From CAZSIA01 sp045126355 (lineage in GTDB: Bacteria; Bacillota_I; Bacilli_A; Acholeplasmatales; Anaeroplasmataceae): a stretch of 33,809 bases of DNA. The stretch spans positions 1 through 33,809 of the forward strand of contig JBGVOE010000031.1 in the NCBI GenBank assembly GCA_045126355.1, read 5' to 3'. Under the pieces are notes generated by a model, which was not told where the DNA came from, did no database searches, and saw nothing but the letters and a program-made list of their open reading frames with translations. Of this stretch, positions 9,532 through 16,207 are shown in pieces (positions within the stretch are counted from its first letter, which is position 1; each line of letters begins with the position of its first letter). The position numbers were made by a program, and so were the translations under genes.

Positions 9532-10698
9532 TTAATCAACTTGTGATACTTTTAAATCAAAAATCACATCAATAGTAAGCCCATATTGCATATAGCTTTG
9601 AGCTTTAATAAAATCTTCTTTTTCTTTTGAAAATGTATTGTATTGACTATACTCTAACATCTCAATATATTTAACCAAATCAGAATAAGTTACATTAGTT
9701 TTTGGAATATCTCTAGTTAATAATTTATTTAACAAAGTATCATCCGCAATAACTTCTGAATAAGGCACTTGAACTTCAGTACCAGCAAATTTACCATCAA
9801 AGGTAAATGTCGGTTCCCCAGCAGATACAATAAAGTAATCTGCAAAATTTACTGTTTTTTCAACAACATAATATGTTTTTTTATCACCATTAGGGTCAGT
9901 AACACTATAACCTGTTGAGTTTGTTTGTGATACAGTAGTATATCCCGTAGGAATAATAGTAACTAAATCATATAGTTTATATTTTAATCGTTCAATTTCA
10001 GTATTTCCTGAACCACTTCCACTACCACTACCAGTAGAGTCAACATCCCAAAATAAACCAATTGTTAATTTATCACCTATAGATAATTGTGAAAGACTTT
10101 CTATATTTGTTACTTGTTCAAAATAAAAATCAATTGAATATGTAGGTGTACCTCCAACAGGTTTATGCATAAGAAGTCTATCACAATTATAAGTAGTAAA
10201 TAATTGAGTTTGTTTTACACTAGAATCTAATGTTTTTAAAACTAAATTACCACCAGCATCTTTACTAACAACATTTTCTAAAGCGGTATTATATAATACT
10301 GCAGAAAAATCAATTGGATTATTAGTACCTAAGAAATCCCAATTAGGATTCTTGCTCATACCAATAAAAGTTTCATGTGATAATTCAATTGTAATTTTAG
10401 AAGTAGTATTTAAGATAGCGGATACTTCAGAAGCATTTTGAATCTCAAAGAAATAAAAGCCACTTTCTGTTGTTATCTTTTGGTTAAAATCAATTGTTTT
10501 ATCCAAAGAAGCACCATTAGCGTCAATTGAGTCAATCTTCCATTTAGCTACTCTAGCGCTATCATCTGATGAATCTTGTGAAAGGTATTTAGCTTTAATA
10601 CCTGGATTCAAAGAAACAGTAACCACTAAAAGGATAAATAGAACCACAGCGGCTAAAAGCGGAACATTTATTTTATATTTAGTTTTTTTAGCTGCCAT
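9532..10698 (-). CDS. Exported protein with SipW-substrate-like leader (388 aa)
   Basis: First structural gene after the signal peptidase. A basic N-terminus (AAKKTKYK), a hydrophobic segment at about residues 13-30, then IKAKYLSQDSSDDSARVAKW. A KYxSxD..D.A.VAxW pattern is characteristic of exported proteins encoded beside SipW-type peptidases. Near the middle is a flexible GSGSGSGSG linker that separates an N-terminal domain from a C-terminal domain beginning at NTEIERLK. No anchor is visible. Two adjacent ATG codons exist: 10696-10698 lies 7 nt after GGAGG and is preferred over 10699-10701 (4 nt). The gene follows a terminator hairpin at 10764-10794, so its level should depend on readthrough from the peptidase gene. 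A role as matrix or fibre subunit is inference. Confidence 0.7.
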   Translation of the reverse strand: MAAKKTKYKINVPLLAAVVLFILLVVTVSLNPGIKAKYLSQDSSDDSARVAKWKIDSIDANGASLDKTIDFNQKITTESGFYFFEIQNASEVSAILNTTSKITIELSHETFIGMSKNPNWDFLGTNNPIDFSAVLYNTALENVVSKDAGGNLVLKTLDSSVKQTQLFTTYNCDRLLMHKPVGGTPTYSIDFYFEQVTNIESLSQLSIGDKLTIGLFWDVDSTGSGSGSGSGNTEIERLKYKLYDLVTIIPTGYTTVSQTNSTGYSVTDPNGDKKTYYVVEKTVNFADYFIVSAGEPTFTFDGKFAGTEVQVPYSEVIADDTLLNKLLTRDIPKTNVTYSDLVKYIEMLEYSQYNTFSKEKEDFIKAQSYMQYGLTIDVIFDLKVSQVD

Positions 10699-10763
10699 CA
10701 TTCCACCTCCTTAAATAGAATACTTTTACGATTTTACCAAAAGAATCTTATTAAAATAATAAA

Positions 10764-10794
10764 CTCCACCTGCAGTAATCCTACGCAAGTGGAG
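10764..10794 (-). terminator. Intercistronic terminator/attenuator after the signal peptidase gene
   Basis: On the minus strand CTCCAC and GTGGAG form a 6-bp stem, extended by TGC/GCA after one mismatch, with an 11-nt loop and followed by TTTATTATTTT. It sits between the peptidase (stop 10835) and the first exported-protein gene. No separate promoter was recognised downstream, so it probably acts as a partial terminator setting the ratio of peptidase to substrates. Confidence 0.7.
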
Positions 10795-10834
10795 AGATAA
10801 TTAAAATTTTAAAAATTTCATTAGGTACTGAGCA

Positions 10835-11497
10835 CTACACTTGAGTATCTTCATTCTTTTTGTTCTTCTCAGCGCGTAATGCTTCAAGTTCTGCTAGTAA
10901 AGCATCACGATCTTCGTCTTTCTTCTTTTCAAATTGTCTACGGCGAATTAAGTCGTATCCAACGAAAGCACATAAGGGAACAAAAATACTTATAATTAAT
11001 CCTGGAATAGTTTGCATAAACAATGCAATATGTGCAACATATGGAATACGGAATACATAAATTCCGATAACTGCAGCTGATTCAACTAACTCTCTATCAG
11101 GAGTATTGTTGTTATCACCCTGCGTTTGAAACCATAAACCTGTTTCATCATTTACAACATCAATAATTCTATGGGTAACAGTTGATGTACCATTACCAGT
11201 TGGATCGAAGAATGTAATTACATCTCCAACTTTTAATGTTGTTGGATCAATTTCTTTAGCGATAATAATATCACCAGCTAAAATGTAGTCTTCCATTGAC
11301 TCAGTTAGAACCATCATTGGTTTATAACCAGCAATTCCTGGAACCTCTTCTGGATTAACCACTCCTTGAATAACAAGAATAATGTTAAGAATTAGAAGTG
11401 GAGCAAGAATTACACATAAGATGATTCCGATAATCGTAAAAATACGATGTGTAGTACTTGTTTTTTTAGTATCTGTTGTTAAATTTTCGTTCACCAT
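10835..11497 (-). CDS. SipW-type (ER-type) signal peptidase I
   Basis: First gene of the export operon, 220 residues. Membrane segments lie at about 19-45 (IFTIIGIILCVILAPLLILN) and near 160-185; the C-terminal tail is highly charged (RRRQFEKKKDEDRD). Catalytic Ser67 is in MVLTESM and His109 in TVTHRI, the Ser-His arrangement of archaeal/ER-type peptidases such as B. subtilis SipW, not the Ser-Lys of the SipS class. GDIIIAKE, GDVITFFDP and QGDNNNTPD match conserved boxes of this family. The start chosen is ATG 11495-11497, which has AGGAG 7 nt upstream. An upstream in-frame ATG would add MYTHTRTRSEN but lacks a ribosome site and lies in the palindromic leader. A near copy occurs at 1-650. Confidence 0.92.
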   Translation of the reverse strand: MVNENLTTDTKKTSTTHRIFTIIGIILCVILAPLLILNIILVIQGVVNPEEVPGIAGYKPMMVLTESMEDYILAGDIIIAKEIDPTTLKVGDVITFFDPTGNGTSTVTHRIIDVVNDETGLWFQTQGDNNNTPDRELVESAAVIGIYVFRIPYVAHIALFMQTIPGLIISIFVPLCAFVGYDLIRRRQFEKKKDEDRDALLAELEALRAEKNKKNEDTQV

Positions 11498-11551
11498 ATT
11501 TTCACTCCTCGTGCGCGTATGTGTATACACGCGTAACCTCTTGTATCTAAA

Positions 11552-11580
11552 ATTATATAACTTTTTTCAATTTATTTCAA
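11552..11580 (-). promoter_or_regulatory. Sigma-A promoter of the SipW/exported-protein operon
   Basis: On the minus strand: -35 TTGAAA (11575-11580), 17-bp spacer, -10 TATAAT (11552-11557). Expected transcription start is near 11545, giving a leader of about 48 nt that contains a short GC-rich hairpin before the peptidase ribosome site. Confidence 0.8.
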
Positions 11581-11607
11581 CAAAAATTGCCATTTTGTCG
11601 CAAAAAC

Positions 11608-11629
11608 CAGCATTTTTTCGGCATTTTTT
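11608..11629. repeat. Tandem 11-bp repeat upstream of export-operon promoter
   Basis: CAGCATTTTTT (11608-11618) is followed directly by CGGCATTTTTT (11619-11629), 10 of 11 identical, with a weaker third copy TGCCATTTTGT near 11588-11598. An 11-bp period is one helical turn, and the array starts about 28 bp upstream of the -35 box, where an activator or repressor could bind. Binding is inference. Confidence 0.5.
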
Positions 11630-11960
11630 TAATTTAATTTTAAAATAAGCTTTTTTAACAAAAAATATTTATAAAATATACAAAATCTTACATTTATATC
11701 ATTCATGATATTATATGATTTATATTTACGGAAAAACACAGCATATATTTTATAAAAACAAAAAGTTCAACATTAAATCAAATAAACTTATAAAATTTAG
11801 AGTTTTTGTTTTAAAATGTATCTTTTTTTAAAAATTTAGTATAGATTTCTTTTATTTGATTGTTTTTATGACTTTTAATTACCTTTAGCCAATATCGATC
11901 AATGTTTGAATGCTTCTAAACTTTTTCTATGTTTTTAGTTTATTATTTTATAAAAATATA

Positions 11961-11983
11961 AAAAAGGACGCTATAACGCGTCC
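11961..11983 (-). terminator. Rho-independent terminator of the MORN gene
   Basis: On the minus strand GGACGC, loop GTTATA and GCGTCC form a perfect 6-bp GC-rich stem followed by TTTTTTATATTTT, starting 7 nt after the MORN stop codon. Confidence 0.9.
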
Positions 11984-11989
11984 AAACAA

Positions 11990-13375
11990 CTAATAATATT
12001 GTTCTACAAATTCATCATTTAAATACTTAGCTTTTGAAACTTTTCCGTCCTTATAGTACACCACTGTGATTCCATTTCTATGTCCGTTTTCATATTCAGT
12101 TATAGCACATAACATACTTTGATCATTAGAAGGCACAACTTCTAACGCTTTACCTTGCGATTGGAAGTTTTTAAAATTTCCAATTCGCATATATCCATTA
12201 GAAAGCATTACAATTCCTTCTGCCAACTCAGAATGGCCATTCCATAAACCAATAAGTAACTTATTATCAAGATAAAATCTATATATTAAATCTGAATCTT
12301 CAATTTCAACAAATGCATTAGGGTCCTCAATTAGTTCTTTGAGTTTATCTTGCTCCCAAATCGCGTGACCTAAGAAATCTCCATTAGTATCAAAAACAAC
12401 TCCATAGCCATCTCTTTGCCCATTATAAAATTGACCATAATAAATTTCATCTTCTCTTTCAAAAACACCAAAGCCATTTATTAAATCATTTTTAAATTGT
12501 CCACAGTATCTTTCTTTTGTACTATAGTGATAAACGCCATAACCGTTTTTTTCACCATTGACGTATTCACCGTGATATAAATCACCATTAGGATATTTTG
12601 TAATACCATAACCATCTTGTTCACCTTCGTCATCAAATTCGCCATAGTAAACTTTACCATTAGCGTATTTTTTCAATCCATGGTAAAGAAATCCATTATG
12701 ATAATACCCTTCAACAATCGTCCCATCATGACCAACAAATTTTCCTTGTCCTTCTATTACGTTGTTGTCCCATGTTCCATAAAATACATCACCATTAGCA
12801 CAAAAATAGGTTCCTCCACCATGTTTTTGATCATCTCTAAAATATCCCTCGTAGCGATCACCATTAGCAAAAGAATAAGCCCCAGCTCCATCGCAAAGAC
12901 CATTTTTTGTTTCACCAAGATATTCATCGCCATTAACATATTTTATTTTTTCAAAAAGTAAGACACCATCTTCATATTCAACATCAGAAGAATTTCCATT
13001 CGCGTAAAACATCACCCCTGAGCCATGTTTTTTCCCGTTTTGGAAACTACCTATATATTTATTTCCATTCGCGTAAGTAATCATACCTTGACCGTGCTTC
13101 AATAAATTTTTAATGTCTCCATCATACTCATCGCCATTAGGATAAATAAAAGTACCCTTTTCTACTTTATTAAATTCCCACCAAGCCTTTAATATTACAC
13201 CAGTAGAAAGATAAAGTATGCCACGCCCTTGTCGATCACCTTTATACCAGTTGCCTTTATAAACATTTCCATTCGTATAGTAATAAGTACCTTCACCATG
13301 TCTTAAGCCATCATAAAAGTTACCTTCATATCTAGAACCGTCATTATATACTTTTTTTCCAAATGTCCAACCCAT
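11990..13375 (-). CDS. MORN-repeat protein (461 aa)
   Basis: Almost the whole protein consists of MORN repeats of about 23 residues with the pattern YxGxxxxGxxxGxGxxxxxxG: YEGNFYDGLRHGEGTYYYTNG, then copies containing YKGNWYKGDRQGRG, YIGSFQNGKKHGSG, YEGYFRDDQKHGGG, YHGEYVNGEKNGYG and YYGQFYNGQRDGYG. Roughly 17 copies can be traced before the last 100 residues diverge. There is no signal peptide or membrane segment, so it should be cytoplasmic. MORN arrays are beta-hairpin scaffolds known for lipid or protein binding; bacterial members are poorly characterised, and no catalytic domain is fused here. The start ATG has AGGTG upstream. It is a single-gene unit with its own promoter (13419-13447) and terminator. 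Function unknown. Confidence 0.9.
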   Translation of the reverse strand: MGWTFGKKVYNDGSRYEGNFYDGLRHGEGTYYYTNGNVYKGNWYKGDRQGRGILYLSTGVILKAWWEFNKVEKGTFIYPNGDEYDGDIKNLLKHGQGMITYANGNKYIGSFQNGKKHGSGVMFYANGNSSDVEYEDGVLLFEKIKYVNGDEYLGETKNGLCDGAGAYSFANGDRYEGYFRDDQKHGGGTYFCANGDVFYGTWDNNVIEGQGKFVGHDGTIVEGYYHNGFLYHGLKKYANGKVYYGEFDDEGEQDGYGITKYPNGDLYHGEYVNGEKNGYGVYHYSTKERYCGQFKNDLINGFGVFEREDEIYYGQFYNGQRDGYGVVFDTNGDFLGHAIWEQDKLKELIEDPNAFVEIEDSDLIYRFYLDNKLLIGLWNGHSELAEGIVMLSNGYMRIGNFKNFQSQGKALEVVPSNDQSMLCAITEYENGHRNGITVVYYKDGKVSKAKYLNDEFVEQYY

Positions 13376-13418
13376 CGTATTTCACCTACCAAAAATATTA
13401 TTTAAAATTTATAATTTA

Positions 13419-13447
13419 ATTATACTACCACTTGCTTAAACAGACAA
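13419..13447 (-). promoter_or_regulatory. Promoter of the MORN gene
   Basis: Minus strand: -35 TTGTCT (13442-13447), 17-bp spacer, -10 TATAAT (13419-13424). Leader of about 35-40 nt to the ATG. Confidence 0.65.
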
Positions 13448-13510
13448 AATATTAATTATAAAATTATTATTTAAAAAGAAAAAGTATGAATACAAAGTTA
13501 AATTAAAGTT

Positions 13511-13604
13511 GGTTGTTTTTATCTATTTTTAGTTATTTTCTATCTTATCGGTCAAATATTTGAACGTTTTTAATGTTTTATTCGTAAAATAAGATAAAAC
13601 AACC
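13511..13604. repeat. Nested inverted repeats, about 94 bp
   Basis: GGTTGTTTTTATCT (13511-13524) is the inverse of AGATAAAACAACC (13592-13604) with a one-base bulge. Inside lie TATCTTAT (13541-13548) against ATAAGATA (13589-13596) and the perfect palindrome TCAAATATTTGA (13552-13563). No gene is nearby on either strand except the convergent cassette ends. It could be a small structured RNA or the remnant of a small element. Confidence 0.4.
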
Positions 13605-13625
13605 ATTTTAAATTAACATCAAATT

Positions 13626-13656
13626 AAAAAGAACCGTAAAATTAATTATGATTCTT
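13626..13656. repeat. Distal copy of 31-bp direct repeat flanking the AbiE cassette
   Basis: AAAAAGAACCGTAAAATTAA followed by TTATGATTCTT. It is identical at 30 of 31 positions to 15435-15465 (which has A in place of G at the 11th base) and in the same orientation. Identity ends abruptly on both sides. The two copies bracket the AbiEi/AbiEii genes. Confidence 0.8.
13629..13656 (-). terminator. Rho-independent terminator of the AbiE operon
   Basis: On the minus strand AAGAATCATAA pairs with TTACGGTTCTT (one mismatch) around the loop TTAATT, followed by TTTTTAATT. It lies about 105 nt after the AbiEii stop. Confidence 0.7.
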
Positions 13657-13761
13657 TTTGAGAATATTTTGTATTAATATATTACACAAGTTGAATGATA
13701 CGTTTAATTATTTTGGAATATAATTTTATTTTTCTAACGCTCGATACGTAACAAAATCACT

Positions 13762-14751
13762 TTATAAATTGATAATTGCTTCTAACTCTTTTAATGCAGC
13801 AATTATGTTGTTAAAAGTAGGTATATTGCCACTAATCATTTCTTTCATAGAGTTATAATCATCTATTAACTCTTCTAATCTGTAATCGGGTGGTACAAGT
13901 TTCACATTACCATTTAAAACATCCGAATACTTAGCCCAATTGTCATTATAAAACTTTATTTTAAATTCAGTAACCTTATATAATATTTCTTTGCTAAAGA
14001 GTATTTGGCCTATATATTTTGATTTAAAGATCTGATAAACGTCGTAATAGTGTCTAGCATAACGTTTTGGCATCTTTTTATTATTTGGTCTATTAGCTTC
14101 CCTATGCAAAATAGTTATCTTTTCCCAAAATGTTCTTTCAATAGCTACTGTCCTAACAAAAGTTCCCTCAATAACAAAATTAGGAATGGCATCCCAAACA
14201 AACGGCCTAATTTCCTTTATATTTGCCGGAGCCCATGCAGCTAATGGACCAATTTCTAACCTAACACAAGGCAGAATACCTGCAATATTTGTATCATATG
14301 TTTTCGGATAATAAATATTAATCAATTGTTCATCTTCAACAATTTCAATTTTCAATTCATCAATGTTTTTAAAGCCCTTTAATAAGTCAAAATACAATTC
14401 ATTTCCAATAAAATGTTTCGCTAAATTATTTAAGTTGTCGTTATATATTTCTTGTTGTCTTTTACTTCTTTCCTCTAGAGGCTCGTTTCTTGATACTCCA
14501 AGAATTTGCCAATCCAAAATCAAATCAATATCTTCAGACATTCTGGTAATAACATCAAAAGCTTTAGATAAACTTGTTCCTCCTTTAAAAGTAAAACAAT
14601 TTTTGTATGGCGATTTGGTAAATAAGTAATCTAAAATATAACAAATCCAAAAATCTTTTTCAATAATCGCCGGATGTATTTTTAATTTCAGTGCAGCTGT
14701 ATCAAAAACAAATCTTCTATCTTCTTTATCCATACTAACGATTTTTATCAT
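13762..14751 (-). CDS. AbiEii-type nucleotidyltransferase toxin
   Basis: A 329-residue toxin of the type IV AbiE family. The nucleotidyltransferase core is visible: KGGTSLSK (GGTS at about 57-60) followed by SEDIDL with the metal-binding Asp74 and Asp76. EKDFWICYILD upstream and RTFWEKITILHRE plus RYARHYYDVYQI downstream are typical of AbiEii/DUF1814 proteins. Related toxins transfer nucleotides to tRNA ends and so stop growth; the exact substrate cannot be read here. The start ATG is 4 nt beyond the AbiEi stop, with GAGGTTAGCATA ahead, so translation is coupled to the antitoxin. A second Met at residue 7 is possible. Likely role: phage defence by growth arrest, or stabilisation of an accessory segment. 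Confidence 0.9.
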   Translation of the reverse strand: MIKIVSMDKEDRRFVFDTAALKLKIHPAIIEKDFWICYILDYLFTKSPYKNCFTFKGGTSLSKAFDVITRMSEDIDLILDWQILGVSRNEPLEERSKRQQEIYNDNLNNLAKHFIGNELYFDLLKGFKNIDELKIEIVEDEQLINIYYPKTYDTNIAGILPCVRLEIGPLAAWAPANIKEIRPFVWDAIPNFVIEGTFVRTVAIERTFWEKITILHREANRPNNKKMPKRYARHYYDVYQIFKSKYIGQILFSKEILYKVTEFKIKFYNDNWAKYSDVLNGNVKLVPPDYRLEELIDDYNSMKEMISGNIPTFNNIIAALKELEAIINL

Positions 14752-14755
14752 TATG

Positions 14756-15349
14756 CTAACCTCGCATCCTCAATATATTTTGATATATCCAAATTGTAGT
14801 ATTTTTAGATTCTTTACAAATAACCTCGATTTCTTCTTTAGAAAACTTACTTTTAATCATATCTAAAGTTTTTAAATCAATGTTTTCCTCTCCTAATTCT
14901 TTCATTGCTTGAATAACTAAATTAGTATTATAAGAGTAAGAGTTTGTTTCTTTTAGCGATGCATGTTTAAATTCTATGCAAATCCCTTCGTATTCATATT
15001 TTCTATAAGGGCCAGAACTAATGTAAATGTATTTATAAGGTATTTGAGTTGAAAGACCTAAAGCATTTAATGCATAATTTCCAGTTAAATAAATATTCCA
15101 ATTAAAACTTCTAGCTAAAGCTTTAGCAATACCATCTATAGAGGGAGGAGACACCATATTAAATGTTTTATTAATTTTAGGAACATCATATACACCTCTA
15201 ATTAATCTTCTAATAACATTGTTTTTAGTCATTCTCTCTAACGTTTTTCTTAAATTATCATAAGTTCCTAATTCTAAAATATCATTAATAGTAAAAGCTT
15301 CTAATTGCAATTGATCGACTTTTAATAAAATTTCATTTTGTAATCTCAT
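14756..15349 (-). CDS. AbiEi-type antitoxin and autorepressor (DUF6088-like)
   Basis: A 197-residue protein immediately upstream of the toxin. The N-terminal part (about 1-60) reads as a winged helix: FTINDILELGTYDNLRKTLERMTKNNVIRRLIRGVYDVP, typical of AbiEi/DUF6088 proteins. The remainder (AKALARSFNWNIYLTGNYAL, then the YIYISSGP strand) is the antitoxin domain that neutralises the toxin in this family. The start ATG has a perfect AGGAGG 8 nt upstream. The promoter just ahead carries an 8-bp inverted repeat overlapping the -10, matching the known negative autoregulation by AbiEi. The cassette is inserted between lgt and the MORN gene and bracketed by direct repeats, suggesting horizontal acquisition. 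Confidence 0.85.
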   Translation of the reverse strand: MRLQNEILLKVDQLQLEAFTINDILELGTYDNLRKTLERMTKNNVIRRLIRGVYDVPKINKTFNMVSPPSIDGIAKALARSFNWNIYLTGNYALNALGLSTQIPYKYIYISSGPYRKYEYEGICIEFKHASLKETNSYSYNTNLVIQAMKELGEENIDLKTLDMIKSKFSKEEIEVICKESKNTTIWIYQNILRMRG

Positions 15350-15363
15350 ACTCTTACCTCCTT

Positions 15364-15402
15364 TGTCACAATTATTGTATCATTTTTGTGACACATTAGC
15401 AA
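15364..15402 (-). promoter_or_regulatory. AbiE promoter with inverted-repeat operator
   Basis: Minus strand: -35 TTGCTA (15397-15402), 17-bp spacer, -10 TACAAT (15374-15379). The 8-bp arms TGTCACAA (15364-15371) and TTGTGACA (15386-15393) are perfect inverses whose centres lie 22 bp apart, so an AbiEi pair bound there would cover the -10. AbiEi proteins are known to repress their own operon through such repeats; binding here is inferred. Confidence 0.75.
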
Positions 15403-15434
15403 CAATAATTATAAAACTAACTTGAAAAATAAGA

Positions 15435-15465
15435 AAAAAGAACCATAAAATTAATTATGATTCTT
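15435..15465. repeat. Proximal copy of 31-bp direct repeat flanking the AbiE cassette
   Basis: Same 31-bp sequence as 13626-13656 with one substitution. This copy overlaps the last codons and the terminator of lgt and is probably the ancestral one. Confidence 0.8.
15438..15465 (-). terminator. Terminator of the lgt operon, containing the lgt stop codon
   Basis: On the minus strand AAGAATCATAA pairs with TTATGGTTCTT (11 bp, one G-U) around TTAATT, followed by TTTTTTCTTATTTTTC. The lgt stop TAA is the last codon in the 5' arm. Confidence 0.88.
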
Positions 15466-16207
15466 CTTTCATTTTTGGTTTTAAAATATAAAATCTTAAT
15501 ACTATAAAAAGTATAATTGATGATATCACAGATACTACTGAAAATACTTGTGATGGAGACATGCTTAACATAAATGCGCCACGATTATCTCCTCTTAAAA
15601 ATTCTAGTAAGAATCTAAATATACCGTAACTAAATAAGTAAACACATAAATTATATGGACTTCTTTTTTTCATTGCTATTAAGAATAATAGTACTGTTAA
15701 TAAGAATAAAAAGATTGCTTCAAATAATTGTGTTGGATATACGGCGTGATCAAGATGTGGAAATTTAACACCTAAGAATGAATCTGTTTCAACTCCATAA
15801 CAACATCCTGCTAGAAAACAACCAATTCTACCAAAGCCGTGAGCTACAGTTATACAAGCTGGCGCAATAGGTAAGATATCAGATGTAAATTTAGCTTCAG
15901 GATATCTTTTTCTTATTACTAAAAAATAGCCTAACAAGAAGCTAATTACTCCTCCTACTAAACCACCATAAAACGTCATAGCTGTGCCCCTTATTGCTCC
16001 TTTTAAAGCGTCAAATAACAGTTGAAACAATACCGCAAATAGTATTCCAAATCCAATTGCTACACAAGCAAGTAAAAAGATATCATAGGTGAATTTTTCA
16101 CTTATTTTATGTTTTTTTCTAAATAACCAAAATAACATAAAACAAGCAATTACACCTAAGAAAATCATCAGTGAATAAGTATCAATTATCCATATGTTCG
16201 GAAGCAT
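15455..16207 (-). CDS. lgt: Prolipoprotein diacylglyceryl transferase
   Basis: Integral membrane enzyme that transfers diacylglycerol from phosphatidylglycerol to the lipobox cysteine of prolipoproteins. About 250 residues with seven hydrophobic segments. The Lgt signature is present as HGFGRIGCFLAGCCYG, along with YGGLVGG and the C-terminal LLEFLRGDNRG. The start is ATG 16205-16207, preceded by AAGGAGG with 9 nt spacing; a longer in-frame version (MLIFLRRRRVGY) lies inside the preceding gene and lacks a ribosome site. It overlaps the CPBP gene by 26 bp, and its stop lies inside its terminator stem. Last gene of a three-gene operon with DUF3320 and CPBP. Confidence 0.96.
   Translation of the reverse strand: MLPNIWIIDTYSLMIFLGVIACFMLFWLFRKKHKISEKFTYDIFLLACVAIGFGILFAVLFQLLFDALKGAIRGTAMTFYGGLVGGVISFLLGYFLVIRKRYPEAKFTSDILPIAPACITVAHGFGRIGCFLAGCCYGVETDSFLGVKFPHLDHAVYPTQLFEAIFLFLLTVLLFLIAMKKRSPYNLCVYLFSYGIFRFLLEFLRGDNRGAFMLSMSPSQVFSVVSVISSIILFIVLRFYILKPKMKEES

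Larger units (their letters stand above)
11498..11989. other. Gene-free 492-bp intergenic region between export operon and MORN gene
   Basis: No credible coding sequence on either strand. It holds the export-operon leader with a GC-rich hairpin (CGCGT/ACGCG around the palindrome GTGTATACAC, 11514-11533), the operon promoter (11552-11580), tandem 11-bp repeats (11608-11629), about 330 bp of very A/T-rich sequence with no recognised element, and the MORN-gene terminator (11961-11983). Confidence 0.7.
13376..13761. other. Gene-free 386-bp region between MORN and AbiEii genes
   Basis: No coding sequence supported. It contains the MORN promoter (13419-13447), nested inverted repeats (13511-13604) and the AbiE-operon terminator (13629-13656), which duplicates the lgt terminator. 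Confidence 0.7.

Noticed and set aside
12617..12961. Plus- and minus-strand frames inside the MORN gene
   Set aside because: Side products of the periodic MORN repeat sequence; no initiation signals.
11990..13375. MORN region as a DNA repeat array or CRISPR
   Set aside because: The periodicity is explained by the roughly 23-residue protein repeat; units are divergent and there are no constant repeats with unique spacers.
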